From NCBI GenBank assembly GCA_964531735.1, contig CAZHGD010000032.1, positions 1 through 53,332 of the forward strand: 53,332 nt of DNA. The letters run 5' to 3'. The notes under the pieces are model-generated. The model had not been told where the DNA came from and searched no databases. It saw nothing but the letters and a program-made list of their open reading frames with translations. Position numbers and translations under genes: made by a program. Positions 15,186-26,514 of this stretch are shown here, one piece after another (within the stretch, counting starts at the first letter, position 1; each line of letters begins with the position of its first letter). This DNA is from CAZHGD01 sp964531735 (lineage in GTDB: Bacteria > Armatimonadota > UBA10988).

Positions 15186-16976
15186 ATGGATGACACCCCA
15201 GCCAGCCGTGAGGGCCGCGGCCCCGAGGTCGACCCGTTGCCGGGCGACGATCTCGGCGTCGATCCCCAGCAGGAACAGGTTCGTCTGGTGAACGTCAGCG
15301 AGACGCGGGCCGATGCGTATGGGGCGCAGGCCGGCGCGGCGCGCACCTTACGCACCGAGCTCGAACGGACCGAAACCGATCGGCGGCAGCTCGAGCTGCT
15401 GGGTGCGGAGCGGCTCCAGCACCAGATTCCGCAGTTCGCCGTGCTCGACCTGACCAGCATGATCCGCCGCGGGGCGCGGCTCGAGGAGCTGCTCCAGCGG
15501 GTGGTGGAGCACTCGGTGGAGCTGTTCGAAGCGCAGAAGAGCTCCATCCTCATCCCGGACGAATCAGGCACGCTGCTGTGCGTGGCGGCCGCCTGGTCGC
15601 TGACCGGTGAGGTGCGCCAGGACTTCACCATGCCCATCGGCGACGGGGTGGCCGGCTACGTCCATGGCTCCGGTGAGCGTCTGGTGGTGCCGAACACCGC
15701 CGAGTGCGAGCTGTATCAGGCCGACGTCGGCGCCGACCGCCAGCCGAAGTACCTGGTCGCGATCCCGCTGGCCGCCGAGGGTGAGAAACTCGGCGTGCTG
15801 TGCCTGGAGCGGCCGCTGGGCCTGCCGGCATCGCCGCACCGCATCGACCAGCTCGAACGCTACGCCGCGCACGCGGCCACGCAGCTCTGCAACATTCGGT
15901 TCTACGAGCGCCTGCGGCGCCAGGTCGACGAGCTGTCGGTGCTCTGTGAGATCAGCCGCGAGCTGTCGAGCTCGCTGAAGCACGAGGCGTTGCTGCAGAA
16001 GATCGTCGAGAGCGCCGCGAGTCTGCTGCAATGCGGCATGTGCTCGCTGATGCTGTTCGAGGACGACAAGCAGAGCCTGCGCATCCGCTACGCGGTGCCC
16101 GAGCCGGACGAAGCGATGCTCAACGCGCGCATCGTCCCGGGCACGGGCGTGGCCGGCTGGGTGGTGGAGAACGAGAAGCCGCTGCTGATCGAGGACATCA
16201 CCAAGGACGAGCGGTTCAAGCCGCGCGACGGGGGCAGCTCGAAGCGCAAGTACACGACGCGCTCGCTGCTCTCGGTGCCGCTGATGATCGGCTCCGAGAT
16301 CGTCGGTGTGCTGAACGTCAACAACAAGGCCAACAACGCCGTGTTCAACGAGCACGACCTGGCCAACCTGAACATGCTGGCGTCGCAGGCGGCGGTCTCC
16401 ATCGAAAACGCGCGGCTCTATGAAACGTTGCAGCGTCTGGCGGTCACTGACCCGTTGACGAAGCTGTTCCGGCGCAACCACTTCGAGGAGCAACTCGAGC
16501 AGGAGCTGGGCCGCTGCCGGCGCTACGGGCGCCCGCTGTCGCTGATGATGCTCGACATCGACTACTTCAAGCGCGTCAACGACACCTACGGCCACCCGGT
16601 CGGCGACACGGTCCTGCAGGCACTGGCCGGGCTGCTGCGGCGCTACGGGCGCAAGGACGATGTCATCTGCCGGTTCGGCGGCGAGGAGTTCGTCGCCTAC
16701 CTGGTGGAGACCGATGAGGACGGCGCCAAGCTGGCCGCCGAGCGGATCCGGTCGGCGGCCGAGGCGCAGGCGATCAGCATCGGTGGCGGGCGCGAGCTGC
16801 GCATCACGGTGAGTGTCGGTACGGCCAGCTACCCGGCCGCCGGCGACAACGGCGGGGAACTGGTGCGCAAGGCCGATCTGGCCCTGTACGCGGCCAAGCA
16901 CGGTGGCCGCAACCGGGTCTGCCAGTATTACGACGGAATGGAAATGCCCGAGGGCGGCGCGAAGTCCGACCGCTGA
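15186..16976 (+). CDS. Soluble diguanylate cyclase with two GAF domains
   Basis: A 596-residue cytoplasmic signalling protein predicted to make cyclic di-GMP from GTP. It has no membrane segment. Order: charged N-terminal linker/coiled coil (1-85); GAF1 (about 95-235, with MPIGDGVAGYVHGSGERLVV); linker helix; GAF2 (about 255-415, with IVPGTGVAGWVVENEKPLLI and LMIGSEIVGVLNVNNKA); GGDEF domain (about 425-580). The active-site loop reads RFGGEEFVAYL, an intact GGEEF, and an RKDD exactly five residues before it fits the allosteric I-site RxxD, so product inhibition is likely. DIDYFKRVNDTYGHPVGD supplies the metal and guanine site. The ATG at 15186 is preferred since the upstream frame would cross the promoter. 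It opens a plus-strand run ending in the FtsB-like gene, though later genes may have their own promoters. Confidence 0.92.
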   Translation: MDDTPASREGRGPEVDPLPGDDLGVDPQQEQVRLVNVSETRADAYGAQAGAARTLRTELERTETDRRQLELLGAERLQHQIPQFAVLDLTSMIRRGARLEELLQRVVEHSVELFEAQKSSILIPDESGTLLCVAAAWSLTGEVRQDFTMPIGDGVAGYVHGSGERLVVPNTAECELYQADVGADRQPKYLVAIPLAAEGEKLGVLCLERPLGLPASPHRIDQLERYAAHAATQLCNIRFYERLRRQVDELSVLCEISRELSSSLKHEALLQKIVESAASLLQCGMCSLMLFEDDKQSLRIRYAVPEPDEAMLNARIVPGTGVAGWVVENEKPLLIEDITKDERFKPRDGGSSKRKYTTRSLLSVPLMIGSEIVGVLNVNNKANNAVFNEHDLANLNMLASQAAVSIENARLYETLQRLAVTDPLTKLFRRNHFEEQLEQELGRCRRYGRPLSLMMLDIDYFKRVNDTYGHPVGDTVLQALAGLLRRYGRKDDVICRFGGEEFVAYLVETDEDGAKLAAERIRSAAEAQAISIGGGRELRITVSVGTASYPAAGDNGGELVRKADLALYAAKHGGRNRVCQYYDGMEMPEGGAKSDR

Positions 16977-16996
16977 CCGGGACCAGGAGAAGCAAC

Positions 16997-18076
16997 TTGG
17001 CGAAACGAGCGATCCGATGGGCGCTGCTGGGCCTGCTACTGCCCTTGCTGGCGGGCTGTTCGAGTGTGGTGGCGCGGGTCAACGGCAAGAACATTACCAA
17101 GGCGGAGTACTACGAGGAACTCCAGCGCGCCGCCGGCTTGCAGGTGCTGCATGGCGTGATCATGCGCCAGTTGCTCATGGAGCGGGCCGCGGCCGAGAAG
17201 TGCCTGCCGAGCGCCGAAGAGGTCAAGCAGCGCCTGGCCCTGCTGAAGAAGAAGCAGTTCGGCGACGACGAAGCCAAGATGCGGAAGGCGATGAAGGACA
17301 GCGCCCTCGACGACATGGCGCTGCAGGACCGCATCAAGTACGATCTGGCGCGGTTCAAGCTGCGCACGCGCAAGCTGAAGCCGACCGAGGAGGAGCTGAA
17401 GCGCTTCTTCTCCGAGTACCGGGCCAAGTTCTTCGATCTGCCCGAGCGGGTCACCTACCGGCAGATCATCGTGCGCGAGAAGGCCGAGGCCCAGAAGATC
17501 ATCGCCGAGCTGAACAACGACAGCGCGATCTTCAACGAGCTGGCGCGCAATGCCTCGCTCGACCCGAATCCGGCGGCGCGTGAGAACGGCGGCCTGTACG
17601 AGGATCAGGACCTGCGGCTGATGCAGGAGAACGCGCCGCCGCTCTACGCCGCGCTGAAGAAGCTGGCGCCGAACCAGATCACGCAGACGCCGGTGGCGGT
17701 CCAGACCCAGCAGAAGGTGCCGATGTTCCTCGTCCTGAAGCTGATTGAGACCAAGCCGAAGGAAGCGGCGGACTACGAGAAGATCAAGGACGACGTGCGC
17801 CAGGCTTACCTGGAGGCCAACGCCGAGAGCGATCAGGAGCTGGACGCGGAGATCGCTCGTGGGGCGAACGTGATCGTGCTGGCCGAGCGGTTCAAGGCGG
17901 CCCTGGAGCCGGCCTTCCAGGCGGCCAAGGCGGCGCCGGGCGCGCCGGGCATGCCGAACGTGTCGCCCGAGATGCAGAAGCAGCTCGAGAAGAAGCCGGA
18001 GATCGCGCCGCCGACGCAGCTCGACGAGAAGTCGATCCCGAAGCCGGTGAATCCGGGCAGCGGCGGCGGTAACTAG
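16997..18076 (+). CDS. PrsA/SurA-like peptidyl-prolyl isomerase lipoprotein
   Basis: A 359-residue lipoprotein with a parvulin-type domain, predicted to help fold exported proteins. The start is a TTG at 16997 with AGGAG 7 bases before it; this gives a compact signal peptide with the lipobox LLAGC (Cys near residue 21). A SurA-N-like segment (VNGKNITKAEYYEELQRA...) follows, then a charged helical region. The parvulin domain lies at about residues 150-255 (RVTYRQIIVREKAEAQKIIA, NELARNASLDPN, GGLYEDQDL, PMFLVLKLIE). The tail is Pro/Gly-rich and low complexity, with PGAPGMPN and KPVNPGSGGGN. Parvulin active-site residues are weakly conserved, so chaperone activity may dominate. It is followed 3 bases later by mazG, suggesting one transcript. 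Confidence 0.85.
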   Translation: MAKRAIRWALLGLLLPLLAGCSSVVARVNGKNITKAEYYEELQRAAGLQVLHGVIMRQLLMERAAAEKCLPSAEEVKQRLALLKKKQFGDDEAKMRKAMKDSALDDMALQDRIKYDLARFKLRTRKLKPTEEELKRFFSEYRAKFFDLPERVTYRQIIVREKAEAQKIIAELNNDSAIFNELARNASLDPNPAARENGGLYEDQDLRLMQENAPPLYAALKKLAPNQITQTPVAVQTQQKVPMFLVLKLIETKPKEAADYEKIKDDVRQAYLEANAESDQELDAEIARGANVIVLAERFKAALEPAFQAAKAAPGAPGMPNVSPEMQKQLEKKPEIAPPTQLDEKSIPKPVNPGSGGGN

Positions 18077-18079
18077 CCA

Positions 18080-18865
18080 GTGGAGTCGTTCGACCGGCTG
18101 GTCGAGATCATGGCCCGCCTGCGGGCGCCCGGCGGCTGTCCGTGGGACCGCGCGCAGACGCACGAGACGCTCCGCGAGTACCTGCTCGAGGAGACCTGCG
18201 AGGTGCTCGAGGCCATCGACGCGGGCGACGGCGAGCAGCTCGCCGGTGAGCTGGGCGATCTGCTCTTGCAGATCGTCTTCCACGCCGACATCGCGGCGGG
18301 CGAGGGCCGGTTCGATCTCGATGACGTGTGCCGGCGGATCAGTGATAAACTGATCCGCCGGCATCCGCATGTGTTCGGCGAAGTGGCGCCGGTGGCCGAG
18401 GCCGACGAGGTGCTGCCGCTCTGGGAGCAACTGAAGCAGGCCGAGGCCGGGCACCAGGATCGCTGTAGCGCGGTGGACGGCATTCCGAAGGTGCTGCCGA
18501 CGCTGGCGCGAAGCTACAAGCTGCAGCGCCGCGCGGCCCGGGTGGGTTTCGACTGGCCGGACCAGTCCAGTCGTCTGGCAAAGATCGCCGAGGAACTGGC
18601 CGAGCTGAGCGAAGCCTGTGAGCGAGGGGACGTGGGACAAGCCGAGGACGAGTTCGGCGACCTGCTGTTCATGGTGGTGAACGTGGGGCGCGGGCTGGAG
18701 CTCTCGGCCGAGGACGCATTGCGGCGCGCGAACCGGAAGTTCGAGCGGCGCTTCCGTGAGATGGAGCGGCTGGCCGGCGGAGCGGAGGCCTTTGCGGCCC
18801 TGGATCTCGAGCGGCAGGACGCGCTCTGGTGCGAAGTGAAGGCGCAGGAGCGTCAGCAGGTCTGA
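18080..18865 (+). CDS. mazG: Nucleoside triphosphate pyrophosphohydrolase MazG
   Basis: Cytoplasmic house-cleaning enzyme that hydrolyses (d)NTPs to NMP and pyrophosphate. 261 residues is the normal full-length, two-domain form. The first MazG domain has PGGCPWDRAQTHETLREYLL, the metal motif LLEETCEVLEAID and ELGDLLLQIVFHADIA. The conserved KLIRRHPHVFGEV follows, then the second domain IAEELAELSEACERG...EDEFGDLLFMVVNVGR. The start is the GTG at 18080, three bases after the previous stop. Followed by an S4-domain gene, the same order as mazG-yabO in Firmicutes. Oddity: a 15-bp perfect inverted repeat lies inside the coding sequence (18329-18363). Confidence 0.95.
   Translation: MESFDRLVEIMARLRAPGGCPWDRAQTHETLREYLLEETCEVLEAIDAGDGEQLAGELGDLLLQIVFHADIAAGEGRFDLDDVCRRISDKLIRRHPHVFGEVAPVAEADEVLPLWEQLKQAEAGHQDRCSAVDGIPKVLPTLARSYKLQRRAARVGFDWPDQSSRLAKIAEELAELSEACERGDVGQAEDEFGDLLFMVVNVGRGLELSAEDALRRANRKFERRFREMERLAGGAEAFAALDLERQDALWCEVKAQERQQV
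18329..18363. repeat. Perfect 15-bp inverted repeat (hairpin) inside mazG
   Basis: Left arm TGCCGGCGGATCAGT (18329-18343), 5-base loop GATAA, right arm ACTGATCCGCCGGCA (18349-18363). It encodes residues CRRISDKLIRRH, where the peptide itself is nearly mirror-symmetric, so part of the symmetry could be forced by protein sequence. There is no T-run after it, so not a standard terminator. Confidence 0.8.
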
Positions 18866-18888
18866 CGCTCGGCGTCGGGTGAGCCAAC

Positions 18889-19146
18889 GTGCGGCTGGAC
18901 AAGTATCTGAAGCTGAGTGGTCTGATCCCGCGGCGCACCGTGGCCAAAGAGGCCTGTGACGCCGGACGGGTGCGGCTGGACGGCAAAGCCGCGAAGGCCG
19001 CCGACGAGGTGCGCGTCGGAATGCGCCTCGAGTTCAACCTGGGCCGTGGCGCGACCGCGGTCGAGATCCTCCAGATACCGCCCGGTCAGCTAAGCCGCAC
19101 CGAACGCTCGCAAGTCTACCGTATGCTCCCCGAGGAGTCCTCATAG
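18889..19146 (+). CDS. S4-domain RNA-binding protein (RqcP/YabO/Hsp15-like)
   Basis: 85-residue cytoplasmic protein made almost wholly of an S4 RNA-binding fold: MRLDKYLKLSGLIPRRTVAKE, then CDAGRVRLDGKAAKAADEVRVG. In Firmicutes the homologue RqcP (YabO) sits right after mazG and acts with RqcH at stalled 50S ribosomes in ribosome quality control; the position here is the same, so that role is the best guess. Hsp15-like heat-shock function is the alternative. The start is the GTG at 18889, 23 bases after the mazG stop. The C-terminal segment TERSQVYRMLPEESS is usual for YabO-like proteins. Confidence 0.85.
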   Translation: MRLDKYLKLSGLIPRRTVAKEACDAGRVRLDGKAAKAADEVRVGMRLEFNLGRGATAVEILQIPPGQLSRTERSQVYRMLPEESS

Positions 19147-19195
19147 GGCGGGCCAGGCCCGTCCGCAGCAAGGGTCGAAGGAGATCTGACACTCC

Positions 19196-21925
<2,730 letters not shown>

Positions 21926-21927
21926 CC

Positions 21928-23244
21928 ATGAGCCAAATCATAGACGTACTGGCGCGCGAGATTCTCGATTCGCGCGGCAATCCGACGGTCGAGGTGGAGG
22001 TGGCGCTGTTGTCCGGCGCCACCGGCCGCGCGGCGGTGCCGAGCGGCGCCTCCACCGGCGAGCGCGAGGCCATCGAGCTGCGCGACGGTGACAAGTCGCG
22101 GTACCTGGGCAAGGGCGTGCAGAACGCCGTCGAGCATGTCAACACGGAGATCCGTGAGCTGCTGGTCGACGAGGCGTACGACGCGCGCGACCAGCGGGCC
22201 ATCGACCAGGCGATGATCGCCCTCGACGGCACTGACACCAAGAAGCGTCTGGGCGCCAACGCGCTGCTCGGCGTGTCGATGGCGGTGGCCAAGGCGGCGG
22301 CGGCGTACTGCGAGCTGCCGCTCTACCGTTACCTGGGCGGGACCAACGCGCACCTGCTGCCGCTGCCGATGATGAACATCGTCAATGGTGGCGCGCACGC
22401 CGGCAACAACATCGACTTCCAGGAGTTCATGGTGCAGCCGGTGGGCTTCGACTGCTTCGCCGAGGCGCTGCGCGCCGGGGCCGAGGTGTTCCACGCGCTG
22501 CGGTCCATCCTGAAGGACAACGGCCTGGCCACCGGCGTTGGTGACGAGGGCGGGTTCGCGCCGGAGATGAAGGGCCGGCAGGCGCCGGCGATCACGCGCC
22601 AGACGCTGGATACCATCATCGCCGCCATCGAGAAGGCCGGCTTCGCCCCGGGCGAGAACTTCACCATCGCCCTGGACCCGGCCACCTCGGAGCTGTGGCA
22701 GGACGGCAAGTACGTCTTCAAGAAGACCGGCGGCACCGAGTGGACCAGCGACCAGATGATCAAGTTCTGGTCGAAGCTGGCCAGCGAGTATCCGATCCGC
22801 TCGATCGAAGACCCCCTGGCCGAGAACGACTGGGCGAGCTGGCCGAAGCTGGTGGCGGCGATTGGAGACAAGGTCCAGATCGTCGGCGACGACCTGACCG
22901 TGACCAACACGGCGATCCTGTCGCGCGCCATCGCCGAGAAGGCGATCAACGCGATCCTGATCAAGGTCAACCAGATCGGCACGCTGACCGAGACCTTCGA
23001 CGCCATCCAGATGGCGCAGAAGGCCAACATGACCGCGGTCATCTCGCACCGCTCGGGCGAGACCGAGGACACCACCATCGCCGACATCGCGGTGGCGACC
23101 AACGCCGGTCAGATCAAGACCGGCGCGCCGTCGCGCAGCGACCGCGTGGCCAAGTACAACCAACTGCTCCGAATCGAGGAACAGTTGGACGCGGCGGCGG
23201 TCTATGCAGGGAGAGAGGCTTTCTACAACCTGCATCAGAGGTAG
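21928..23244 (+). CDS. eno: Enolase
   Basis: Interconverts 2-phosphoglycerate and PEP in glycolysis; cytoplasmic, Mg-dependent. The 438 residues carry the full enolase signature: ILDSRGNPTVEVEVALLSG, GAIGAN-like ALDGTDTKKRLGANALLGVS, MNIVNGGAHAGNNIDFQEFM, VGDEGGFAP, SIEDPLAENDW (Mg ligands), IVGDDLTVTN, LIKVNQIGTLTET (catalytic Lys) and VISHRSGETEDTTIADIAVA. Start ATG 21928 is 2 bases after the ppdK stop; GGCGG precedes it. The next gene (FtsB-like) starts 2 bases after the stop, the eno-ftsB order known from several phyla. The group ends in a strong hairpin at 23629-23674. Confidence 0.98.
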   Translation: MSQIIDVLAREILDSRGNPTVEVEVALLSGATGRAAVPSGASTGEREAIELRDGDKSRYLGKGVQNAVEHVNTEIRELLVDEAYDARDQRAIDQAMIALDGTDTKKRLGANALLGVSMAVAKAAAAYCELPLYRYLGGTNAHLLPLPMMNIVNGGAHAGNNIDFQEFMVQPVGFDCFAEALRAGAEVFHALRSILKDNGLATGVGDEGGFAPEMKGRQAPAITRQTLDTIIAAIEKAGFAPGENFTIALDPATSELWQDGKYVFKKTGGTEWTSDQMIKFWSKLASEYPIRSIEDPLAENDWASWPKLVAAIGDKVQIVGDDLTVTNTAILSRAIAEKAINAILIKVNQIGTLTETFDAIQMAQKANMTAVISHRSGETEDTTIADIAVATNAGQIKTGAPSRSDRVAKYNQLLRIEEQLDAAAVYAGREAFYNLHQR

Positions 23245-23246
23245 TC

Positions 23247-23576
23247 ATGCGGCAGCCCGTCAGAAGGTGTCATCGCGGCGATATTGTAGCCCGGCGAAGC
23301 CAGCGCCGCTGCTGGCAGGGGCTGCTGGTGTTCGCGATGTTCAACGCCTTCACGGGCATCCTGCAGAACGCTCTGAACATGACCGCGCAGAACGCGGCCC
23401 AAGCCAGTCGCATCCAGCAGAAGGAGCGGCGAGCCGAGCATCTGGAGCGAACCCAGCGTGACCTGCTGGCGCGCCTCGACTACCTCGGGTCCGATCCCGG
23501 GGTGGTCGCGGAAGCGCGGGCGCTGGGTTTCCAGAAGGCCGGCGAGCGTCGCGTGGTGTTCGACAGCGGGCACTGA
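23247..23576 (+). CDS. FtsB/DivIC-like septum formation protein
   Basis: 109-residue predicted bitopic protein: short Arg-rich N-terminus (RRCHRGDIVARRSQRR), one moderately hydrophobic segment (about residues 24-45, WQGLLVFAMFNAFTGILQNA), then a charged helical coiled coil (RIQQKERRAEHLERTQRDLLARL) and the typical closing motif VVAEARALGFQKAGERRVVF. This matches the DivIC/FtsB family, which links FtsL and FtsQ in the divisome. Position directly after eno supports the call. The N-terminus to residue 23 is unusually basic; a later ATG (23338) would also keep most of the membrane segment, so the true start is not certain. Confidence 0.8.
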   Translation: MRQPVRRCHRGDIVARRSQRRCWQGLLVFAMFNAFTGILQNALNMTAQNAAQASRIQQKERRAEHLERTQRDLLARLDYLGSDPGVVAEARALGFQKAGERRVVFDSGH

Positions 23577-23628
23577 CCCGCGCGAGCGCTGGCCTCTGCT
23601 GGGCGCTGGTGGCCGTGTGTGGCTTGAG

Positions 23629-23674
23629 CAGCCCTCGTCCGAGACCGACCCCGAGTCGGTCGGGGCGAGGGCTG
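23629..23674 (+). terminator. Hairpin after the ppdK-eno-ftsB group
   Basis: Outer arms CAGCCCTCG and CGAGGGCTG (9 bp) enclose an inner GACCGAC/GTCGGTC stem, making a long, very GC-rich stem. The downstream tract (TTCGGTTGGGG) is only weakly U-rich. Position just after the last gene and before the FAD gene fits termination. Confidence 0.55.
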
Positions 23675-23702
23675 TTCGGTTGGGGCTGAGGCGGAGTACC
23701 GG

Positions 23703-25133
23703 ATGCGCAAGGAGTACGACCTGGCCGTCATCGGTGGCGGCAGTGGTGGCATCGGCGCGGCCTTGGCGGCGGCCCGGCTGGGCGTGTCGACCGTGTTGGT
23801 CGACCGGGGCCGCGCGCTGGGCGGCACGGCCGTGCGGGCCGGCGTGAGTGCCTGGGAGCCCGGCGCCGGTGGCACCGGCCTCCCGTACGACATCTACCAG
23901 CGCTTGCGCGAACTGCCCGACGCCGTCGGCATCATGTCCATCGGCCGGCACCTGTGCCTGCAGACCGGTGACGGGCCGCGCTACCCCGGCGGCGAGACGG
24001 TCATCGATCCGACGCGTACCTACCGCGACACGTTACGGCGCCATGGGCTGAGGCTGTCGCTGGCCCAAGAGGCCGAGATCCGCGAGCAGTGGCACGGCGT
24101 CGTGTTCGAGCCCGATGCGTACCGCATGGTGGTGGACGCCATGCTGGCCGAGACCGGCTGCTGTGACGTGGTGCAGCCGGCGATCTGTGATGCCGTGGCG
24201 GCCGACGACGGCTGCGTCGAGGCGGTGCGCCTGCGTGACGGGCGCGAGCTGCGAGCGCGCTACTGGGTCGATGCCACGGCGGATGCGAACCTGTGCCTGG
24301 CCGCCGGCTGCGAGGTGCTGGAAGGGCAGGAGAGCCGGGACCGGTTCGGCGAGCCGAGCGCGCCCGAGGTGGCCAACGACCGGATCAACGGCGCGACGCT
24401 GATCTACCGCGTGGCCCCGGTGACCGAGCCGGCCATCGAGCCGCTGCCGGCCGGCATACCCGCGGGGTGCTGGTGGCAGAGCGCCTTCCCCGTCGCCCAG
24501 ATCAACCACTACCCGTGCGGCGACCTGAACGTCAACATGCTGCCGACGATGACCGGTGCCGAGTTGCGGCAGTTCGGCCTGCACGGGTCCTACGACGAGG
24601 CGGTGCGACGGGTACGGGCTCACTGGCATGATCTGCAGACGCGTTACGAAGAGTTCCGCGGCTACCGCGTGTGCCAGGTGGCCGAGATGCTCGGCGTGCG
24701 CGAGAGCCGGCGGGTCGTGGCCGAGTACATGCTCACCGAAGTCGACCTGCGAGCCGGTCTGAGCGGCCAGTCGCATGGTGACCTCGTGGCCATCGCCGAT
24801 CACGCCCTGGACCGGCACGGCGAGGGTGTGCCCTGCGCCGAGCTGACCGAGCCGTACGGCGTGCCCTACCGCTGCTTACAGCCGCGCGGCTGGCGCAACC
24901 TGCTGGTGGCCTGCCGCGGCGCCGGATTCAGTTCGCTGGCGGCCTCGAGTTGCCGACTCTCGCGCACCATCATGCAGTTGGGCCAGGCGGCCGGCACGGC
25001 GGTGGCGCTGGCTCTGCCAGGGGGCACGACTCTGCCGCAGGTGCGGTCCGAGGAGCTACGGGCGGCGCTGATCACGCAACGTGTGCAACTCACCTGGCCG
25101 GCAACTTCCGACCTCTGGTCGAGTCTGATATAA
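23703..25133 (+). CDS. FAD-dependent oxidoreductase (FAD_oxidored family)
   Basis: 476-residue flavoprotein. The N-terminus is a Rossmann dinucleotide fold: YDLAVIGGGSGGIGAALAAARLGVSTVLVDRG (given in part, GxGxxG complete), then GGTAVRAGV, the usual FAD_oxidored pattern. A central substrate region contains YWVDATADANLCLAAGCEVL (second FAD-binding strand), and the C-terminus closes with VACRGAGFSSLAASSCRLSR. No signal peptide, so cytoplasmic unless exported unusually. Related proteins in Armatimonadota and planctomycetes often sit with glycan-degradation genes; the substrate is unknown. The stop codon overlaps the -10 box of the porin promoter (25129-25134), so the porin is expressed separately. 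Confidence 0.8.
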   Translation: MRKEYDLAVIGGGSGGIGAALAAARLGVSTVLVDRGRALGGTAVRAGVSAWEPGAGGTGLPYDIYQRLRELPDAVGIMSIGRHLCLQTGDGPRYPGGETVIDPTRTYRDTLRRHGLRLSLAQEAEIREQWHGVVFEPDAYRMVVDAMLAETGCCDVVQPAICDAVAADDGCVEAVRLRDGRELRARYWVDATADANLCLAAGCEVLEGQESRDRFGEPSAPEVANDRINGATLIYRVAPVTEPAIEPLPAGIPAGCWWQSAFPVAQINHYPCGDLNVNMLPTMTGAELRQFGLHGSYDEAVRRVRAHWHDLQTRYEEFRGYRVCQVAEMLGVRESRRVVAEYMLTEVDLRAGLSGQSHGDLVAIADHALDRHGEGVPCAELTEPYGVPYRCLQPRGWRNLLVACRGAGFSSLAASSCRLSRTIMQLGQAAGTAVALALPGGTTLPQVRSEELRAALITQRVQLTWPATSDLWSSLI

Positions 25134-25134
25134 T
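25106..25134 (+). promoter_or_regulatory. Promoter for the first porin
   Basis: TTCCGA (25106-25111), 17-base spacer, TATAAT (25129-25134), and the -10 is extended by TGA directly before it. The -10 shares bases with the stop codon of the FAD gene. It would give a leader of about 130 bases before the porin start. Confidence 0.6.
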
Positions 25135-25154
25135 GCCACGAGTACACAAGTGTC

Positions 25155-25209
25155 CCTCAGCGGCAATCGGCTCCAGGCCGAGTGCCGGCCGGTGTTGAGC
25201 CGGCTGAGG
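25155..25209 (+). promoter_or_regulatory. Structured 5' leader of the first porin
   Basis: Closing arms CCTCAGC (25155-25161) and GCTGAGG (25203-25209) enclose smaller stems (CGGCTC region and GCCGGC/GCCGGC). The element lies between the promoter and the ribosome binding site. It matches no riboswitch class I know. Confidence 0.35.
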
Positions 25210-25273
25210 TGATGCGTGGTGCAAACGGGGCTCCGATCCGGATCCACCCGGACGGACCCGAAAGGAGACAGCG

Positions 25274-26491
25274 GTGCGCATGCAACTCAAGGGTCTGACC
25301 CGCAGCGTGCTCGCCGGCACGACGCTCCTGCTGATGGTGGGTGCTGGATGGGCGGAAACTGGGAAAACGCCCGTTCAGGCCGCCGGTGGCGGAGCTGCAG
25401 CCGAAGAGTATGCCAAGAAGTCCGACCTGGGTTTCCAGTGGGGCGGCGACGCCCGCATGCGGCTGGACACCCGCTTCCAGAAGACGGCCTTCGCGGGCAA
25501 CGTCAAGTCGGACCCGCGGTTCCGGGTTCGCCTGCGAATCGGCGCCAACGGCTCGTTCGCCAATGACGCCGGCTACTGGGGCTTCGGCCTGGCGACCGGC
25601 GCCAACAATGCGGTCTCGCGCAACGTGACCCTGGCTGGCGGCGACGTCAACGGCAACGGTGGCAACTTCGGCATCGACCGGGCCTTCGTCGGGTTCAAGC
25701 CGCACAAGCGGCTCGACCTGACCGTCGGCAAGATGGCCAACCCGTACTGGGCCAGTGACGGCATCTTCGATGCCGACCTGACGCCAGAAGGCTTCGCCGT
25801 GGGTTGGAGCATCTATCCGGGCCAGAAGGGCGACATCATCAAGGACGTCACCTTCCGGACGGGCTACTACTGGGTCCGCGAGAACCAGGCCGTCAGTGCC
25901 GATTCGTACGCGATCCTGTCGCAGGTTCGCTCGAGCATCGGTCCGGTTCAGACCGGCGTCGGCTTCTACTACTTCGGTGGCCTTCGCAACGGCCTGAACA
26001 CCGCGGCCGGTTGGGGCGGTGCGCTCAGCCAGGTCAACAACCAGATCGTGGCTGGCGCGTTCGGCATGGATGAGCTGATGGTCATCCACGGCCGTGCCGC
26101 TCACGCGTTCAAGGTGTACCAGTTCCCGATCGCCGTCAGCGGCGACCTCTGGTTCAACGCGTCCACCAAGAACATCGCCGGCAGCAAGCAGAAGCTCGGC
26201 TGGGAAGCCCAGATCAATCTGCCGCAGCTCGGCAAGTGGAACGGCCGCTGGGGTAGCCTCCAGATCGTCGGCCGCGAGTGCTTGCAGTTCTCGGCGTTCA
26301 GCCCGTGGGCTGACAGTGAGCTTGGCGAAGGCACCGGCTACAAGGCCGGCCTGAAGCTCGGCTACACGGTCCCGGTGGCGAAGAACGTCGACTTTGCGGC
26401 GAGCTACTACCACTACGACCGGTTCACCCCGTGGACCCCGGGCAGCCAGTCGACCAACCGCGTCCAGCTTGACGTCAGCGGCAAGTTCTGA
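25274..26491 (+). CDS. Outer-membrane porin, first of tandem pair
   Basis: 405-residue predicted beta-barrel porin. The start is the GTG at 25274 (GGAG 6 bases before); the second porin uses a GTG in an equivalent context, and an ATG two codons later is the alternative. A signal peptide (LTRSVLAGTTLLLMVGAGWA) leads into a Gly/Ala linker with AAEEYAKKSDLGFQW. The rest is a run of alternating amphipathic strands rich in aromatic and Gly residues, for example GYWGFGLATGANNAV, FGIDRAFVGFKPHKRLDLTVG and VGFYYFGGLRN, ending in a terminal Phe (VQLDVSGKF), the usual outer-membrane assembly signal. No SLH or coiled-coil anchor is seen. Solute unknown. It has its own promoter and a strong terminator. 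Confidence 0.85.
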   Translation: MRMQLKGLTRSVLAGTTLLLMVGAGWAETGKTPVQAAGGGAAAEEYAKKSDLGFQWGGDARMRLDTRFQKTAFAGNVKSDPRFRVRLRIGANGSFANDAGYWGFGLATGANNAVSRNVTLAGGDVNGNGGNFGIDRAFVGFKPHKRLDLTVGKMANPYWASDGIFDADLTPEGFAVGWSIYPGQKGDIIKDVTFRTGYYWVRENQAVSADSYAILSQVRSSIGPVQTGVGFYYFGGLRNGLNTAAGWGGALSQVNNQIVAGAFGMDELMVIHGRAAHAFKVYQFPIAVSGDLWFNASTKNIAGSKQKLGWEAQINLPQLGKWNGRWGSLQIVGRECLQFSAFSPWADSELGEGTGYKAGLKLGYTVPVAKNVDFAASYYHYDRFTPWTPGSQSTNRVQLDVSGKF

Positions 26492-26514
26492 TCTCAAGCA
26501 GACCGTACTGGACT

